In this document: piece after piece, positions 22,818 to 34,499 of the stretch
Numbering within the stretch: the first letter of the stretch is position 1
Layout of the letters: each line of letters begins with the position of its first letter
Assembly: GCA_023213315.1 (NCBI GenBank)
Contig: JAKCPI010015817.1
Coordinates: forward strand, 36,820-100,819
From: Euborellia annulipes
Lineage: Eukaryota > Arthropoda > Insecta > Dermaptera > Anisolabididae
Direction of reading: 5' to 3'
DNA: 64,000 bases
Notes under the pieces: generated by a model
What the model saw: the letters and a program-made list of their open reading frames with translations, nothing else
Databases searched by the model: none
Told to the model about the DNA's origin: nothing
Made by a program: the position numbers and the translations under genes

Positions 22818-24391
22818 CCGGGTGAGTTTTTTTATCTTGAGACAGTCTTATAACTCAAAAACAGTGCATTATATGAAAAAAAGTTTCAAATAAAAGTTTA
22901 TTTATATCAAGGGGGAAACTAAACTACGCTATTGTTTGTCGACCTAGAACAAGCTTTCAAGGGTATTTCGAGGTCAAGTTCTGTTTTTTAAATGGAAACC
23001 TATATTTTTCTTTACGTCTACTTAATCTACAAAAAAAAACTGAACAACTTTCATAAGAACTATTTTTTATACGACATCAAATAAACAAAATACATGAATC
23101 AATTAGATCTCAAAAAAATCTTAATAATTATTTTTAACAATTATTCAACTTAATTATCAAATAATAATGATTAAATAAATAATTATTAAATCGAAAAGTC
23201 ACAACAATGAAAATAAGTGTTTATAATGATATTAAAAAGTTTTTTATATTTTTACCGTAAGTCTTCGAAAGAGATAAAAAAAAAAAGTCATTGAATTTGA
23301 TGAACAGGCAGCCTAAGATAATAAAAACAATTGTTAAAATAAACCTATATATACCGGGTGAGTTTATTTTTTATCTTGAGACAGTCTTATAACTCAAAAA
23401 ACAGTTTCAAATAAAAGTTTATTTATATCAAGGGGGAAACTAAACTACGCTATTGTTTGTCGACCTAGAACAAGCTTTCAAGGGTATTTTAAGGTCAAGT
23501 TCTGTTTTTTAAATGGAAACCTATATTTTTCTTTACGTCTACTTAATCTACAAAAAAAAACTGAACAACTTTCATAAGAACTATTTTTTTATACGACATC
23601 AAATAAACAAAATACATGAATCAATTAGATCTCAAAAAAATCTTAATAATTATTTTTAACAATTATTTAACTTAATTATCAAATAATAATGATTAAATAA
23701 TTAATTATTAAATAAATAATTATTAAATCGAAAAGTCACAACAATGAAAATAAGTGTTTATAATGATCTTAAAACTTCATTATACACAGATTTAAGAGAT
23801 TATTTTCTACTTAATAGAACTATTTAAAATTCTTGAGTTTAAAAAAGTTTATTTCTCGTGTCAATCCAGTAGATAGTTATATTGTATTACCATAATAAAA
23901 ATGGAGCATTTTTTTGTTGAAGAAAGATGTTTCATCCAGAAGACTTGCGATACACTCTGGAATGTCACAGAACAGTGTCGGAAAATTATTAAATTATTAA
24001 TTATTATTAAATTATTTATTTAATAATTAAATATTTGATCATTATTATTTGATAATTAAGTTGAATAATTGTTAAAAATAATTATTATGGATTTTTTTGA
24101 GATCTAATTGATTTAATATTTTTTTTATTTGATGTCGTATAAAAAAATAGTTCTAATGAAAGTTGTTCAGTTTTTTTTTGTAGATTAAGAATATGTACAG
24201 AAACATATAGGTTTCCATTTAAAAAACAGAACTTGACCTCGAAATACCCTTGAAAGCTTGTTCTAGGTCGACAAACAATAGCGTAGTTTAGTTTCCCCCC
24301 CTGATATAAATAAACTTTTATTTGAAACTTTTTTCATATAATGCACTGTTTTTGAGTTATAAGACTGTCTCAAGATAAAAAACTCACCCGG
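22818..24391. mobile_element. 1.57-kb element with long inverted arms and CCGGGTGAG ends
   Basis: The left end (CCGGGTGAGTTTTTT at 22818) and right end (CTCACCCGG at 24391) are inverted and each abuts TA. Arms of about 400 bp include CTTGAGACAGTCTTATAAC, GTTTGTCGACCTAGAACAAG and AATGGAAACCTATA. A second direct copy of the left arm starts at 23354, so the left part is duplicated at an offset of about 536 bp. No transposase is visible. A degenerate end fragment lies at 26640-26745. A TA target suggests a Tc1/mariner-type non-autonomous element, but this is inference. Confidence 0.7.
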
Positions 24392-24399
24392 TATAATTT

Positions 24400-25380
24400 G
24401 GCCAATAGAATATAAAACTATACAAATATAGGAGAAGATTCAAGCTTGGTAAAGTTCCGTGGTGTATTTAAGTCACGTCAGATTACTTTTGCTTTAAATT
24501 TGTTTTATTTACGAGGAATTTAATATGATTTTCTAGAAAGTAACATTTAATGACAAAAAACGTGCAGAGAAGTAAAAGATTTATTGGATTTTCGAAATTC
24601 TCATCAGTGTCTCAAAGTTTCTTATTTATGCGTATCTTTTTTTTGCTTGGGGAAGTCACCCACCTGACCAAGCAAGGTAATATTGCAATACCATGCGCGT
24701 CTTTGTATGTATATTCCTTAGCAAATGAGATAGGGGAGGGGGCAGGATGTGTCTCCCAAATGGGTGATGGCGCCATAAGGATCGGGGGCGGCTCAGTTTG
24801 AAGGCAATTTAAACTTTTGAAGTTGCAAAGGGATGGATGCCTACCCTCTTTTGGCCCATTTGCCACCCCCCACAGACCCTCCCGCCCCCTCATTACATTT
24901 GCATTTACTTCATTAAGACAATTCCAAATCGGGCAATCTTAATTGATTTACAATAATTAATCGAGAGACGACGAGATGAGGAATATATATTAAGTATTTT
25001 ATTTTTATCTTGTTCCTTATTCAACATTGCCAGTGTGAAAACTGGGTGGCTGGGGGGTCCCGGGAAACGGAAATGGTTTCTTCTGTCATTTCCGGGAAAT
25101 TGAATTGTCTCTATTTATGCTCTGATATAAAGCAGAAAGAGTTCGAGCTTCTGAGGAGGATTCAAAATCTATACGATAATCTGGAAGGAAAAATGGGGAA
25201 AGTTTCCATGACAAAAGGAATAAGAATTTTATTTTTATTATTAAAAACTTTAAAATATATTTTTCTCCGTATTAATAATTTTTGATTAGTTTTTTGGAGA
25301 ATTTTTTTTATATATATAACTATATATAACCAAACTTCTTGGAGGATACAAATTCTCATTTAAATAGGTGTTGGTTTTTT
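24400..25380. other. No recognised gene
   Basis: Contains a GC-richer patch at 24730-24890. Overlapping frames on both strands show no domain. Confidence 0.45.
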
Positions 25381-25384
25381 TGTC

Positions 25385-25640
25385 TTTTAACCGACTTCAA
25401 AAAAGGAGGAGGTTCTCTATCCGACTCGATTTTTTTTTTGTGCCTATGTTAACCTCATATCTCCGCCAATTCTGAACAGGTCTCAACTTTCTGAAAAAAC
25501 AACACATTTTGGATAGATTTTATTTATTAACAATTGGATGAATAAAAATGAATCATATGTTTGGATCAAAACAGGTGCAGGAGGTGGGGTGCAGTGGTGG
25601 GGGATCCGGGGGTAGGGCGAGGTTTCGGGGTGAGGTCAAG
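25385..25640 (+). repeat. E2 start fragment followed by repeat family R6
   Basis: 25385-25460 repeats the E2 opening (AACCGACTTCAAAAAAGGAG to CATATCTCCGCC). 25480-25640 (AACAATTGGATGAATAAAAA, GATCCGGGGGTAGGGCGAGG) recurs at 29545-29690. Noncoding. Confidence 0.55.
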
Positions 25641-25647
25641 CGGGCTG

Positions 25648-25945
25648 GGGGCAAGGGCGGATCCAGGGGGGCGGAGGGGGCGATCCCCCCCCCCCCCCCC
25701 CCATAGTGGCCCGTGGCCTGGCAAAAAAATTTGTAAAAAAAAACATTTATTTTTTTAAAAAATTTTAAAATTGAAAATAAAGTTCTATATGTGTGTGTGG
25801 GGGGGGCCGCCCCCCCCCCCCCCCCCCGCTTGGACAATTCGATCGCGACACACTTTCGAGATAAAAAGTAGATCTTATATACATCGGGCACCTTATATAC
25901 ATTCCCCCCCCCCCCCCCCCATAAAAAAATTCCTGGATCCGCCCT
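25648..25945. mobile_element. MITE with CAAGGGCGGATCC ends, copy 1
   Basis: Inverted ends CAAGGGCGGATCCAGG and CCTGGATCCGCCCTTG. The interior has three long C or G runs. The related copy at 32519-32763 shows a target duplication of about 8 bp, pointing to hAT. Frames across the runs are artefacts of homopolymer translation. Confidence 0.7.
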
Positions 25946-26076
25946 TGTGCTTGCTTGACTCTGGTTGATCCATTTGCCCTTCAGCCTTGAGTAACATCAT
26001 TATTATTTTTAATCGAAAATGTATCTGGAGTACTGACAGTATGTCTTATTATGTAGTTTAGGACACTGTAGTTCCA

Positions 26077-26623
26077 CAACTGTGGGGAAAAATTGAACCA
26101 CTTCTCATCTCGTTCCCGTCAACATATTTAGTTGAAAAGGATTTGGTTCTGTTGTCCAGCTCCTGACAAATCAAAGAAATAAGTTGGACATTTGCCTCAA
26201 AGGAGACTTACGCCTGAACATTTTACAATAACAAAGTTTTCAAACTTTCATTTATTTTTTCAAATTTTAACTGTCAACTTTCTTAATTTTTCCAGATTCC
26301 AATTTAAAAATGAAAACATGTACTCCTGTTTTTTAAATGTACGTCAATGATCTTAGTTAATTATTTCACTTCTTTGTTCTTAAAAAATCTGTAAAAAATG
26401 TACATTTTAATTTTTTTTCTATTTTATTTAAGAGTGACCGGATAAAACTGCTTTGGTTGTTTTTATATACGGTAATAAAATTGTTTAAAATAATAAAACT
26501 GCTTTATTATTTACACTTTACTTCAAATTAAAATTAGGCATACAATGAAAATGAAAAGGGGGCGATAGGTGTTAGTCAACCTCCAGAAAGGGGAGATGGG
26601 CCACAAAAGGTTGGGAACCACTG
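26077..26623 (+). pseudogene. hAT transposase C-terminal remnant and 3' end
   Basis: Plus-strand conceptual fragments from 26077 to about 26235 read QLWGKIEPLLISFPSTYL and then, in a shifted frame, LLTNQRNKLDICLKGDLRL. This is the dimerisation-region ending of ZBED-type hAT transposases. The element's right end, GGTTGGGAACCACTG, lies at 26609-26623, a typical hAT terminus. The left end and the catalytic core are missing and stops interrupt the frame. Confidence 0.6.
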
Positions 26624-26856
26624 TTCTAGGACGACATAGACAAGAGCGTAGTTGAGTTTCTCCCTTGATATAAATAAACTTTTTTCCCTATATGTACTGT
26701 TTTTGAGTTAAAGCACTATCTCAAGATAAAAAACTCACCTGATATAAATAAGGTCTAAAACGTTGATGAAACGAGAGATGGCTGTCCACAATTTATAAAT
26801 TAATAAAAGAGAGGAATTTTGGCCAATAGGGAAGCCACTGTTGAATAAAAGGGAAT

Positions 26857-26902
26857 TACAGAAAACGTTTCCCTGGCTTTCATTAGATAAGGCCATCTTC
26901 AG
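26857..26902 (-). ncRNA. Degenerate hammerhead-like motif HH9
   Basis: Minus strand: CUGAAGA, one extra U, GGCC, a loop of about 13 bases, GCC, then AGG before GAAACGUUUUC. The central hairpin is imperfect and three extra bases precede GAAAC, so this is a weak or decayed relative of the other motifs. Confidence 0.3.
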
Positions 26903-26974
26903 TTCTCATGAGAGTATTTGCAAATTTAATATATTTGTTAAATTACAATGAGTGCAGACAGAGTTGTTGTGTAT

Positions 26975-27456
26975 TATCATCATCATCATCATCATTGAGT
27001 ATACAGTCCTAAGACTGGTTTGATGCAACAATCCGTCTCCACTCGACTCTGTCCCCCGCCAGCTGTTTGACCTCTCTAAATGTCTGGCATCCCATATCCC
27101 CAATTATTTGGTTGAAATATTCTAATCTGGGTCTTCCCCTTCCCTTTTCTTTCCCACCTCCCCTCCAAGATATCCCTAAGCAGTCCCCCATGTCTCAGTG
27201 TGTGCCCCATCATCTGACCTCTTCTCTTCTTCAGACTCTTCCACAAGGTTCTTCTTTCTCCGATTCTTCCAAGAACTTCTTCATTTGTAATTTTATCCAT
27301 CCATTTGATATTCATCATTCTTCTGTAGCACCACATTTCGAAAGCCTCTAATCTCTTTCTCTCCGCTTTTCTAATTGTCCAGGTTTCACACCCGTACATG
27401 GCTATGCTCCATACATATGTCTTCAATAGCAACTTCCTGTTTTCTAAGCTACACAA
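26975..27456 (-). pseudogene. RTE-type LINE 3' fragment, minus strand
   Basis: Minus-strand translation gives the end of an RTE reverse transcriptase: LLKTYVWSIAMYGCETWT, ITNEEVLGRIGE, RRGQMMGHTLRHGGLLRDIL and, in a second frame, GRGRPRLEYFNQIIGDMG and TFREVKQLAGDRVEW. A frame change occurs near 27140. A GAT/ATC microsatellite at 26980-27000 forms the tail, as is usual for RTE elements. 5'-truncated at about 27456. Confidence 0.8.
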
Positions 27457-27544
27457 AATTAAATATGTATAACATATAAAATCTGTAGATAGTTCTTGGT
27501 AGTAAAACCAAGTATCCTTGTTTGCAGGGTTAGCTAGTGGAAAC

Positions 27545-28060
27545 GGATGTTTTTCAGGAAAGCTAACTCTGCGGAAAAAAAGATTTTATTTTCATAGGAA
27601 CAATCACTAAACTATGCCATTATTGGATGCTCATAAGCGAAAAATTATGTCTGACAATGATGGCCATTTTCACGAACACAAATTCGAAGGCGATCTCGAA
27701 AGTTTGTGTCCACTCTTGGCAAAGTTTCTTCAAAGCACTGTGCAGCGAATTTTACTCCAAAGACCTAGGGCTTCACCCCTATAAAATTACGATAGTCCAA
27801 CAGATGAATGAGTCGAGATTACCAACAATGTCTCACTTTTTGCAAAAAAACAATGCTTGACATGTTTGAAGAAAATGAGGATTTGACCATCATAATGAGA
27901 GATGAAGCTCATTTTTATCGAGAGCCCCTTCGAATTTGTGTTCGTGAAAATGGCCATCATTTGTTAGACATAATTTTTCGCTCATGAGCATTCAATAATG
28001 GCATAGTTTAAGTGATTGTTCCTATGAAAATTAAATATTTTGTTTTGAAAAATCTGGCAG
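27545..28060. mobile_element. Tc1/mariner-like remnant with inverted arms
   Basis: Arms of about 140 bp (27560-27700 and 27926-28055) share GGAACAATCACT, ATGCTCATAAGCGAAAAATT and GGCCATTTTCACGAACAC, the right arm inverted. The centre encodes broken pieces of a transposase: DLGLHPYKITIVQQMN, then in another frame FEENEDL and RDEAHF. The DEAHF block carries the second catalytic Asp in this family. Stops and frame changes abound. It sits between two oppositely oriented RTE fragments. Confidence 0.6.
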
Positions 28061-28149
28061 AGTTAAGTGCTTCCCGTGACTCACACTGAAACAAAGAAAG
28101 AACAAACGTGACACGGAATGCATCAAAATTGACAAAGAAAATCTAGGAG

Positions 28150-28540
28150 TTCAATGAGAATCTTCGCTTATCTAGGAAGTAAAATCACATGGGATGGGAG
28201 GAGCCAAAAAGAAATTAAATCAAGAATTGCCCAAGCAAAAATGGGGTTTAATTCAAAACAAAAACTGCTATGCTCCTCCTCAATCAGCTTAGAAAACAGG
28301 AAGATGCTATTGAAGACATATGTATGGAGCATAGCCATGTACGGGTGTGAAACCTGAACTATTAGAGAAGCGGAGTGAAAGAGATTAGAGGCTTTCGAAA
28401 TGTCTTTCTACCGAAGAATGAGGAATATCAAATGGATGGATAAAATTACAAATGAAGAAGTTCTTGGAAGAATCGGAGAAAGAAGAACCTCGTTGTGGAA
28501 GAGAAGAGGGTCAGACGACACACGGAGACACCGGGGGATT
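28150..28540 (+). pseudogene. RTE-type LINE fragment, plus strand
   Basis: Same family as 26975-27456 but opposite in strand: AYLGSKITWDGRSQKEIKSR, then LLKTYVWSIAMYGCE, a stop, then KRLEAFEM and KWMDKITNEEVLGRIGE. Truncated at both ends and containing stops. Confidence 0.75.
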
Positions 28541-28547
28541 GTTTAGG

Positions 28548-28660
28548 GCAGGGGTGTCCAACCTTTTTAGCTTCCTGCACACATTAAAAGAATACGAGTT
28601 ATTTTTGAGCCCCACATAAAATAGACTAAAACCAATGATAGCTGATGAGCAAAAAAATAT
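28548..28660 (+). mobile_element. hAT left-end fragment
   Basis: CAGGGGTGTCCAACCTTTTT is a classic hAT terminus, followed by GAGCCCCACAT. The right end was not located; the 147-bp MITE that follows interrupted this element. Confidence 0.45.
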
Positions 28661-28669
28661 AGTTAACAT

Positions 28670-28816
28670 CGAGGGGTGAAATGCGAACCAAAATCGGAGT
28701 ACACCTACTTCCACTCCCGCTTTCATTTTGTGTAGAAGACAATAGATTAGCTAATAAATTCCAAAGTAATTCAAAAAAACGGTGTACACCTAATACCAAT
28801 CGCGGTTCACCCCTCG
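28670..28816. mobile_element. 147-bp MITE, CGAGGGGTGAA ends, copy 2, perfect 8-bp TSD
   Basis: The right end CGGTTCACCCCTCG is complementary to the left, and GTGTACACCT blocks lie in each half. GTTAACAT is duplicated exactly at 28662-28669 and 28817-28824. The interior matches 20668-20816, inverted. The 8-bp duplication suggests hAT or Merlin-like mobilisation. Confidence 0.85.
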
Positions 28817-28839
28817 GTTAACATATCTACTCTTATTAA

Positions 28840-29035
28840 ACGAGCAAAAATTGTTTATTTGTTTGTATATTTATTTGTATCTTAGTTCTATTTTGAAAAC
28901 GGCTCTAACGATTTTGATGAAATTCACGGGTTAGGGGGTTTTTGGGGTGACAATTCGATCTGTCACGGTCTCATCTTCGACAAAATTGTTTTTGATGGGT
29001 TTTTTCGTAATCAAATTAATTATTCTCAGGTAGAA
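28840..29035 (+). repeat. Dispersed repeat family R5, copy 2
   Basis: Begins AAACGAGCAAAAATTG and includes CGGCTCTAACGATTTTGATG, then GATCTGTCACGGTCTCATC. Inverted counterpart at 22235-22425. Confidence 0.65.
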
Positions 29036-29039
29036 AAAT

Positions 29040-29540
29040 GGCAATCTTGGGCTTTTAAAAAAGGTTTCTCTTTTACTTTTGTACCCAGGCAGACAATGGG
29101 TTGGGTTAATTCATTGTTCTCAAAGGCCTTGAAGAAGTATTGTGATTGTGGTTTTTAACATATTTTGTTCTACCTAAACGTTAGAATTATTAATAAACGT
29201 TTTATAATTGTTTTTATAAAGAACCTTATTTATTTAATAGAATAAAAAATAATCAAGAATTTATTTTAAAACTTAGCTGCGCGCTCCGCCTTCGGCGGCC
29301 CCTTTCATAGCCAGGGGGCACACCCCTGACCCCCTCCCCCACCCCAACACTCCATTCCGCACCCTAACCCACTAACACCCCATTCCCCCAAAAACCCCCG
29401 CCCCCGCACCATGCACCCGTTCCAAACCCCAAATAACTTTGATTGAAAACGTAAAAGCAACCAAAATTTGGCGTGATTTGGAGACAAATGTACAGGATAA
29501 AACCTTAATTTTATATATATATAGATATCTTTTGCATAAC
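29040..29540. other. No recognised gene; C-rich patch
   Basis: 29280-29420 is C-rich and low in complexity. Frames across it are compositional. Confidence 0.45.
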
Positions 29541-29544
29541 CAGG

Positions 29545-29695
29545 TCTCAATTTTCTGAAAATAACACATTTTGATAGGTTTAATTTATTAACAATTGGAC
29601 GAATAAAAATGAATCATGTGGTTGAATCAAAACAAGTGGGGGGATCCGGGTAGGGCGAGGTTTCGGGGGTGAGGTCGAGGTGGAGGTGGGAGGGG
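29545..29695 (+). repeat. Repeat family R6, copy 2
   Basis: Matches 25480-25640: TTAACAATTGGACGAATAAA, ATGAATCATG and GATCCGGGTAGGGCGAGG, ending in a G run. Confidence 0.6.
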
Positions 29696-29699
29696 GGGG

Positions 29700-30955
29700 G
29701 GGGTACAGTGGGCGAATACTATATATATTCGTATTTTTTTTAATTTGAAAACAGCTCTCAAATAAAAATCGACCTTTTATCAGAATTTTAAATTAAAAAT
29801 AATATTAAAAATAAAGCTTTTAACTCGAGGAAAAGCTACCGAGCATCCCCTCCAGGTAATTTTAATGTAAGCTTTATTACTTTATCAATCTTTAATTATA
29901 AAAGTAAAAGACAAGTCAGGAACATAAAATTAGTGAGATGTTTGTCATTGTTGTTGAGACATTAATCCGTCGATATTTGGTTCAAAGAAATTCTCAGTGA
30001 GTTCTCAAGGTGATCATCAAATATTTTGGATCTATCTCTTCATTCTTTGTGTGCTTGATACTTGAAAATAGTTGCTTGAATAAATAAAATAATTTAAGAA
30101 TCATTTTATGAATACATCATCGCTAAATCTTTGCAGTTTGGGCAAAAGGGTTTAAGTCAAGTTTTTTGTCATTTTGAGGTTTTGTACTGGAAAAAATCCG
30201 CTCTTTCAAATGGTACAAACGGTTTAAGCCAGAAAATTTTACTTCAATTGTTATTTCAGTAAATACAAATGAGTTATCCTTCATTTTTTTGATAGAATTG
30301 TCATCTGTGAATTTTTTTGAATAAATTATTTTTTACTATCTCAAAAATAACCTGATAAATAAAAAACTGCATATTTTCAAGAAAAATAGTTAATTATTAA
30401 TAAATGCAAACTTTGGGGGTGGGGGGGGGGGATACAAAAAAAATACAAGAATATAACAATATTTTTATTTTAGTAGGAAATCCAATTAATGCATAGTAAC
30501 GTTTATTTACAAAAAATACACTTACATTCTAAAGAAATATTACACTTATACCAGGGGCGGTCCCAGACTTTCATTTGGGGGGGGGTCATGTACAGTGAGT
30601 TCATTCCCGGGAAAATTTTAAAATTTTGGGCTTCAAAAGTAGTTTTTAATCTCTGTTAAATTAAAAACAAACTTAAAAAGAGCGCTTGAAGAAGGGGAAA
30701 AGGTACAGGGTTACCTTTTGAATGTGTAATATAATATACGTTCCCTAATTGAGTTCTTCATATTTATATAGTAAGTGTAGATAAATGACTGTCTGCATGG
30801 TAGATTAACATAAATGTTAACAAATTGGTGGGACTACTAATGTACAATAGATATTTTTAAAATTAAAAAATCTTAGTTACAGCTTCAACTAAACTGAATG
30901 CAATTATATTATTCTATATAAGTCTTATGAAAATTGTATAATATATTGTAAATAA
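29700..30955. other. AT-rich DNA; possible MITE end at 30553
   Basis: No gene is supported. CAGGGGCGGTCCCAGACTTT at 30552 followed by a G run looks like the left end of a hAT-type MITE, but no right end was located. Confidence 0.4.
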
Positions 30956-31457
30956 AAACTTTAACTCTTGAACGTCCAATACGATTCTATGTTAAATTTT
31001 CTCAAACTAATATATGGGTAAGTATGTGTAATGTAATATTTCTAAAATGTTGAGACTTTGTAAGTATTTGCAGGCGATTGCGCTCGCCATGAGTAATTAT
31101 TTCATATTTACTTAACGAGTAATGAGTTATATATTATTATAAAGCATGAATATAATTGAAAAAGTAAGTTAAGATATAAACAAGAAAAATTTGGAGAAAA
31201 TAAATATTCAAACATGTCAGAGAGTAAGACTTGTTTGATTTTCAAGCAAATGAAGTATGTATACAATATACACAACGGGAGAAGTACAAATAGTTTCAGT
31301 AGAGACAAAGGTTGAATCTAAATGACTGTTGGTCGTCAGAGATCAGTTTCAACTGATTCGAAATTAATTGACTTGTGGTCAACCTCATTTATCTGTTGGC
31401 GATTTCTGATTTTTATTTAATTTAGTTATTTGAAATAGAAGCAATAGAGTCAATTTT

Positions 31458-34190
31458 CTAGGAGTGGATTTTCATATGCCTTTTGAGATTGACCTTTTTG
31501 TGAAAAACCCTTGTCGCAGTGATCACAGACGAAAGGCTTTTCGCCTGTATGAATTAGTAAATGCCTTTTGAGATCACCTTTTTGTGAAAAACCCTTCTCG
31601 CATTGATCACAGACGAAAGGCTTTTCGCCTGTATGAATTAGTAAATGCGCTTTTGAGACTAGATTTTTGTGTAAAACCCTTATCGCATTGATCACAGACG
31701 AAAGGCTTTTCGCCTGTATGAATTAATAAATGGCTTTTGAGATTAGCCTTTTGTGAAAAACCCTTCTCGCAGTGATCACAGACGAAAGGCTTTTCGCCTG
31801 GTATGAATTAGTAAATGCGTTTTGAGATCAGATTTTTGTGTAAAACCCTTATCGCATTGATCACAGACGAAAGGCTTTTCGCCTGTATGAATTAGTAAAT
31901 GCGTCTTGAGATTGACCCTTTTTGTGAAAAACCTTTATCGCATTGATCACAGACGAAAGGCTTTTGGCCTGTATGCTTGTTATTAGAATGAGTTCCCAAA
32001 CATTGATTAGTTTGTTTTGATTTCAATTTTTTTTGATCGTTAGGACAGTGTAAAGACCGTTTGGCTGCATTATATCGCTTATGTAAGGTCACTTTAGAAG
32101 CCTTCTCGCTCTGAGGAGTCATGGCAATGAGGGGTTCCGGTTTGGTTTCAGCAACGTATTTCCGATCACTCAGATGACTTGTGAAGAGTTCTTCTTCTGA
32201 ATGGCCTTCCTGTATATGGCTTTCGAAATCAGACAATGACAGGAATCCAGACAAACATTCCTCACAGAAATAATCTTCAGTTTCATTCTTAGTTCGATTA
32301 TCTGGAAAAAAATAAATGTATTGATGAGATGAATTTAGAGATTGAAATTTTATATAGAGCAGTAAAGTTTATTCTAGGTTTAGTATTTTTATAATTAATA
32401 CAACAATTAAGTATTTTATTTTTGAAGAATAGAGGGATTTTTTTCTAAAAATTTTAAAGCACAACTCCGGGCTTCATATCGCCTATATTTTACTAAAATG
32501 GTTAGGCCCTTCGCTCACAAGGGCGGATTCCAGGAAAGGGGGGGGGGTGAGAGATGTATATAAGGTGCCCGATGTATGTAAAGATTCTTTTTACCTCAAG
32601 TGTGTCCTCGAATTATAGGGGGGGGGGGCCCCCCCAGTTTTTTTTTTTTTTTAAAAAAATTTTTTTTTTTTTAATTTCTTAAAATTTATATTCATTTATT
32701 CTTAAATAAAAAAATTGTTATAAAATCCTTAGGCCTTAGCCCCCCCCCCCCTTGGACCCGTCCTCGCTCACGGGGCGATTTTTATTGCAGTCATCTCAAG
32801 CGACAAGGTACAAAACCCTCTTCTTCAAGTTTTTAGAATGAGCAGTTTTAAGCAGCGATTCAAGTAATGAGGAACTCATTGTTATTTTTCATTGGTATCA
32901 ACGGATGAAAAGAAGGACTCTGAGAAAACGGGCGCATCCGTAGTTAGAAAGGAATTTTCATTGCAAAATTTATTTATTTAGCGTCTAATATAAATATGTA
33001 ACTACATATGTTAAAGGAATTTATTGATTGTTTTTTTGTAAAATTCAAATGAAAAAAACTGGTTTGTAAAACGATCGAAAACGTTTTTTATTAAAAAGCC
33101 AAACATTTCGGAGAAATTCTCCCATTATCGATGGTAATGAAATGTTTCTAGTTAAGTTGCTTCTAAAAAATTATGAGGGCAACTATAAATAAATAAATAT
33201 TTTAAAAATATACAATGATACAGATTGTCTTGGAGATGAGATTACCCAATAAAAAAATAAAAAATTATAAATATTTTAAAAGCAATCTATCTGACCTTTT
33301 GTTAATCAAATATTTGTGCTCGTATATTTTAAATATTGTTTTGTCTGCCCAATATATATCCCCCTTTGCAATTTAAGGAATCGATTTTGATTAAATAGAG
33401 GATCTTTATCTTTTTTTAATTTTGAAAAAAGAAATGTGAATGAATTGGAGGGCTTGAAGGTCGTTAGAATATTATGAGTCGAGTGAAGTAAAAAAAATTT
33501 CTCCGATAACTCATCTCTTACGCATTACGCCCCGTGAGCGAAGGGCCTTAGATGAATAAGGTCAATTTAAATTAAAGGGGACAATAAAAGAGTGTGTTTC
33601 TGTTGGAAAAATATTTTTTTTAATTTATTTATATGGATTATTTTTCAGCAGAAACCACACTCTTTTATTGTCCCTTTAATTTATAAAAATTGTGCTACTC
33701 TCGGCAAAAAAGAAACTTTCAAGGTCAATTTAATCAAAGATTTTAGTAGATAATTAAATATATATTATATGTCAGAGGATTTCACCCCCTCAGGATTATT
33801 ATTGTTATTTTTTAATTGTGAAATCATTCAATAATATCGTTAGATGATTGTAGTTGTTTGCTAAGGAATTATAATTTTGCATTCATTAATCAGTGAAAAT
33901 TAAAAGAAATAAAATCTTAAAAAGTTTTCTCTCTCAAATGTCCTAATGGTCTCTGAGATGGAGGACAAAGGGAGAGAGGCCTATTTTCATCTAAATTAGA
34001 ATATGAAGAATTCTCCCAAGGTTGTTAATCAAATAAATGAACTTACCCTCAGCTGATGTATTTCGTCTCAATTGAAATTTCATTTTTAAAATTAAATGTA
34101 ATTTCCTATGTATACATTTCTTTTGATGTTTGTTCAGGAAATCTTCACTAATAAACATCGTAAGACAATCACTGCACAAGAAATGTGGCC
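31458..34190 (-). CDS. C2H2 zinc-finger gene, arm A copy (two 3' exons)
   Basis: Exon at 34190-34047 (144 bp) follows an acceptor TTTTCAG and ends at GTAAGT. It encodes a C2HC finger (CSDCLTMF..., HQKKC). The last exon at 32301-31458, after a TTTTCCAG acceptor, encodes a C2H2 finger (CEECLSGF..., HIQEGH), a linker of about 75 residues, then about six 28-residue fingers with [11 protein letters not shown] linkers, ending KIHS. Predicted role: sequence-specific DNA binding in the nucleus. At least four single-base insertions break the finger array (in fingers 1, 3, 4 and 6), so the frame is not continuous. The first exon or exons are not identified. Arm B carries a 13-finger version. Confidence 0.75.
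32519..32763. mobile_element. MITE insertion in arm A, target duplication TCGCTCAC
   Basis: AAGGGCGGATTCCAGG at the left end and GGACCCGTCC at the right, with G, C and T runs inside; same family as 25648-25945. TCGCTCAC occurs at 32511-32518 and 32764-32771. Arm B (around 60064-60090) has the uninterrupted empty site, so the insertion came after the duplication. The duplication of about 8 bp fits hAT. It lies in the intron of the zinc-finger gene. Confidence 0.8.
33560..33672. mobile_element. Small MITE, arm A copy
   Basis: Ends GGGACAATAAAAGAGTGTG and the complement, interior very AT-rich. Present at the equivalent place in arm B (58742-58852), so it predates the duplication. A related fragment is at 10410. 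Confidence 0.7.
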
Positions 34191-34499
34191 CTGAAAAAGA
34201 TAATATATTGCAATTTTTAGTTAGATATAAATGTTTAAGACCCCCATGGACAATAGCGAGCTAAAATCGAGCCCCGCTGAATATAAATGAACTCATACAG
34301 AATTGATTCGAATGAAACATGTGTAAAAAAAGCCCAAGTTCGATTAATAAAAACCCTTTGTCAAAAAAACTAGTGAAATCTAATGTGCCGCCAAGTTTAA
34401 TATCATCAAATTATTAAACGAGTCGAGAATATAGTAACTTCAATTAAAACGCATGTTTTTGATTTTACATGCCCATCTATATTTTTCATAAAGAGAAAC

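Noticed and set aside
24550..24893. Opposed frames of 83 and 93 codons
   Set aside because: No domain, both strands open because of base composition, no splice or start context.
25553..25968. Overlapping frames with long Gly/Pro runs
   Set aside because: They translate the G and C homopolymers of a MITE.
26906..27351. Several overlapping frames on both strands
   Set aside because: Only the minus-strand RTE pieces have protein similarity; the poly-Met end is the ATC/GAT microsatellite.
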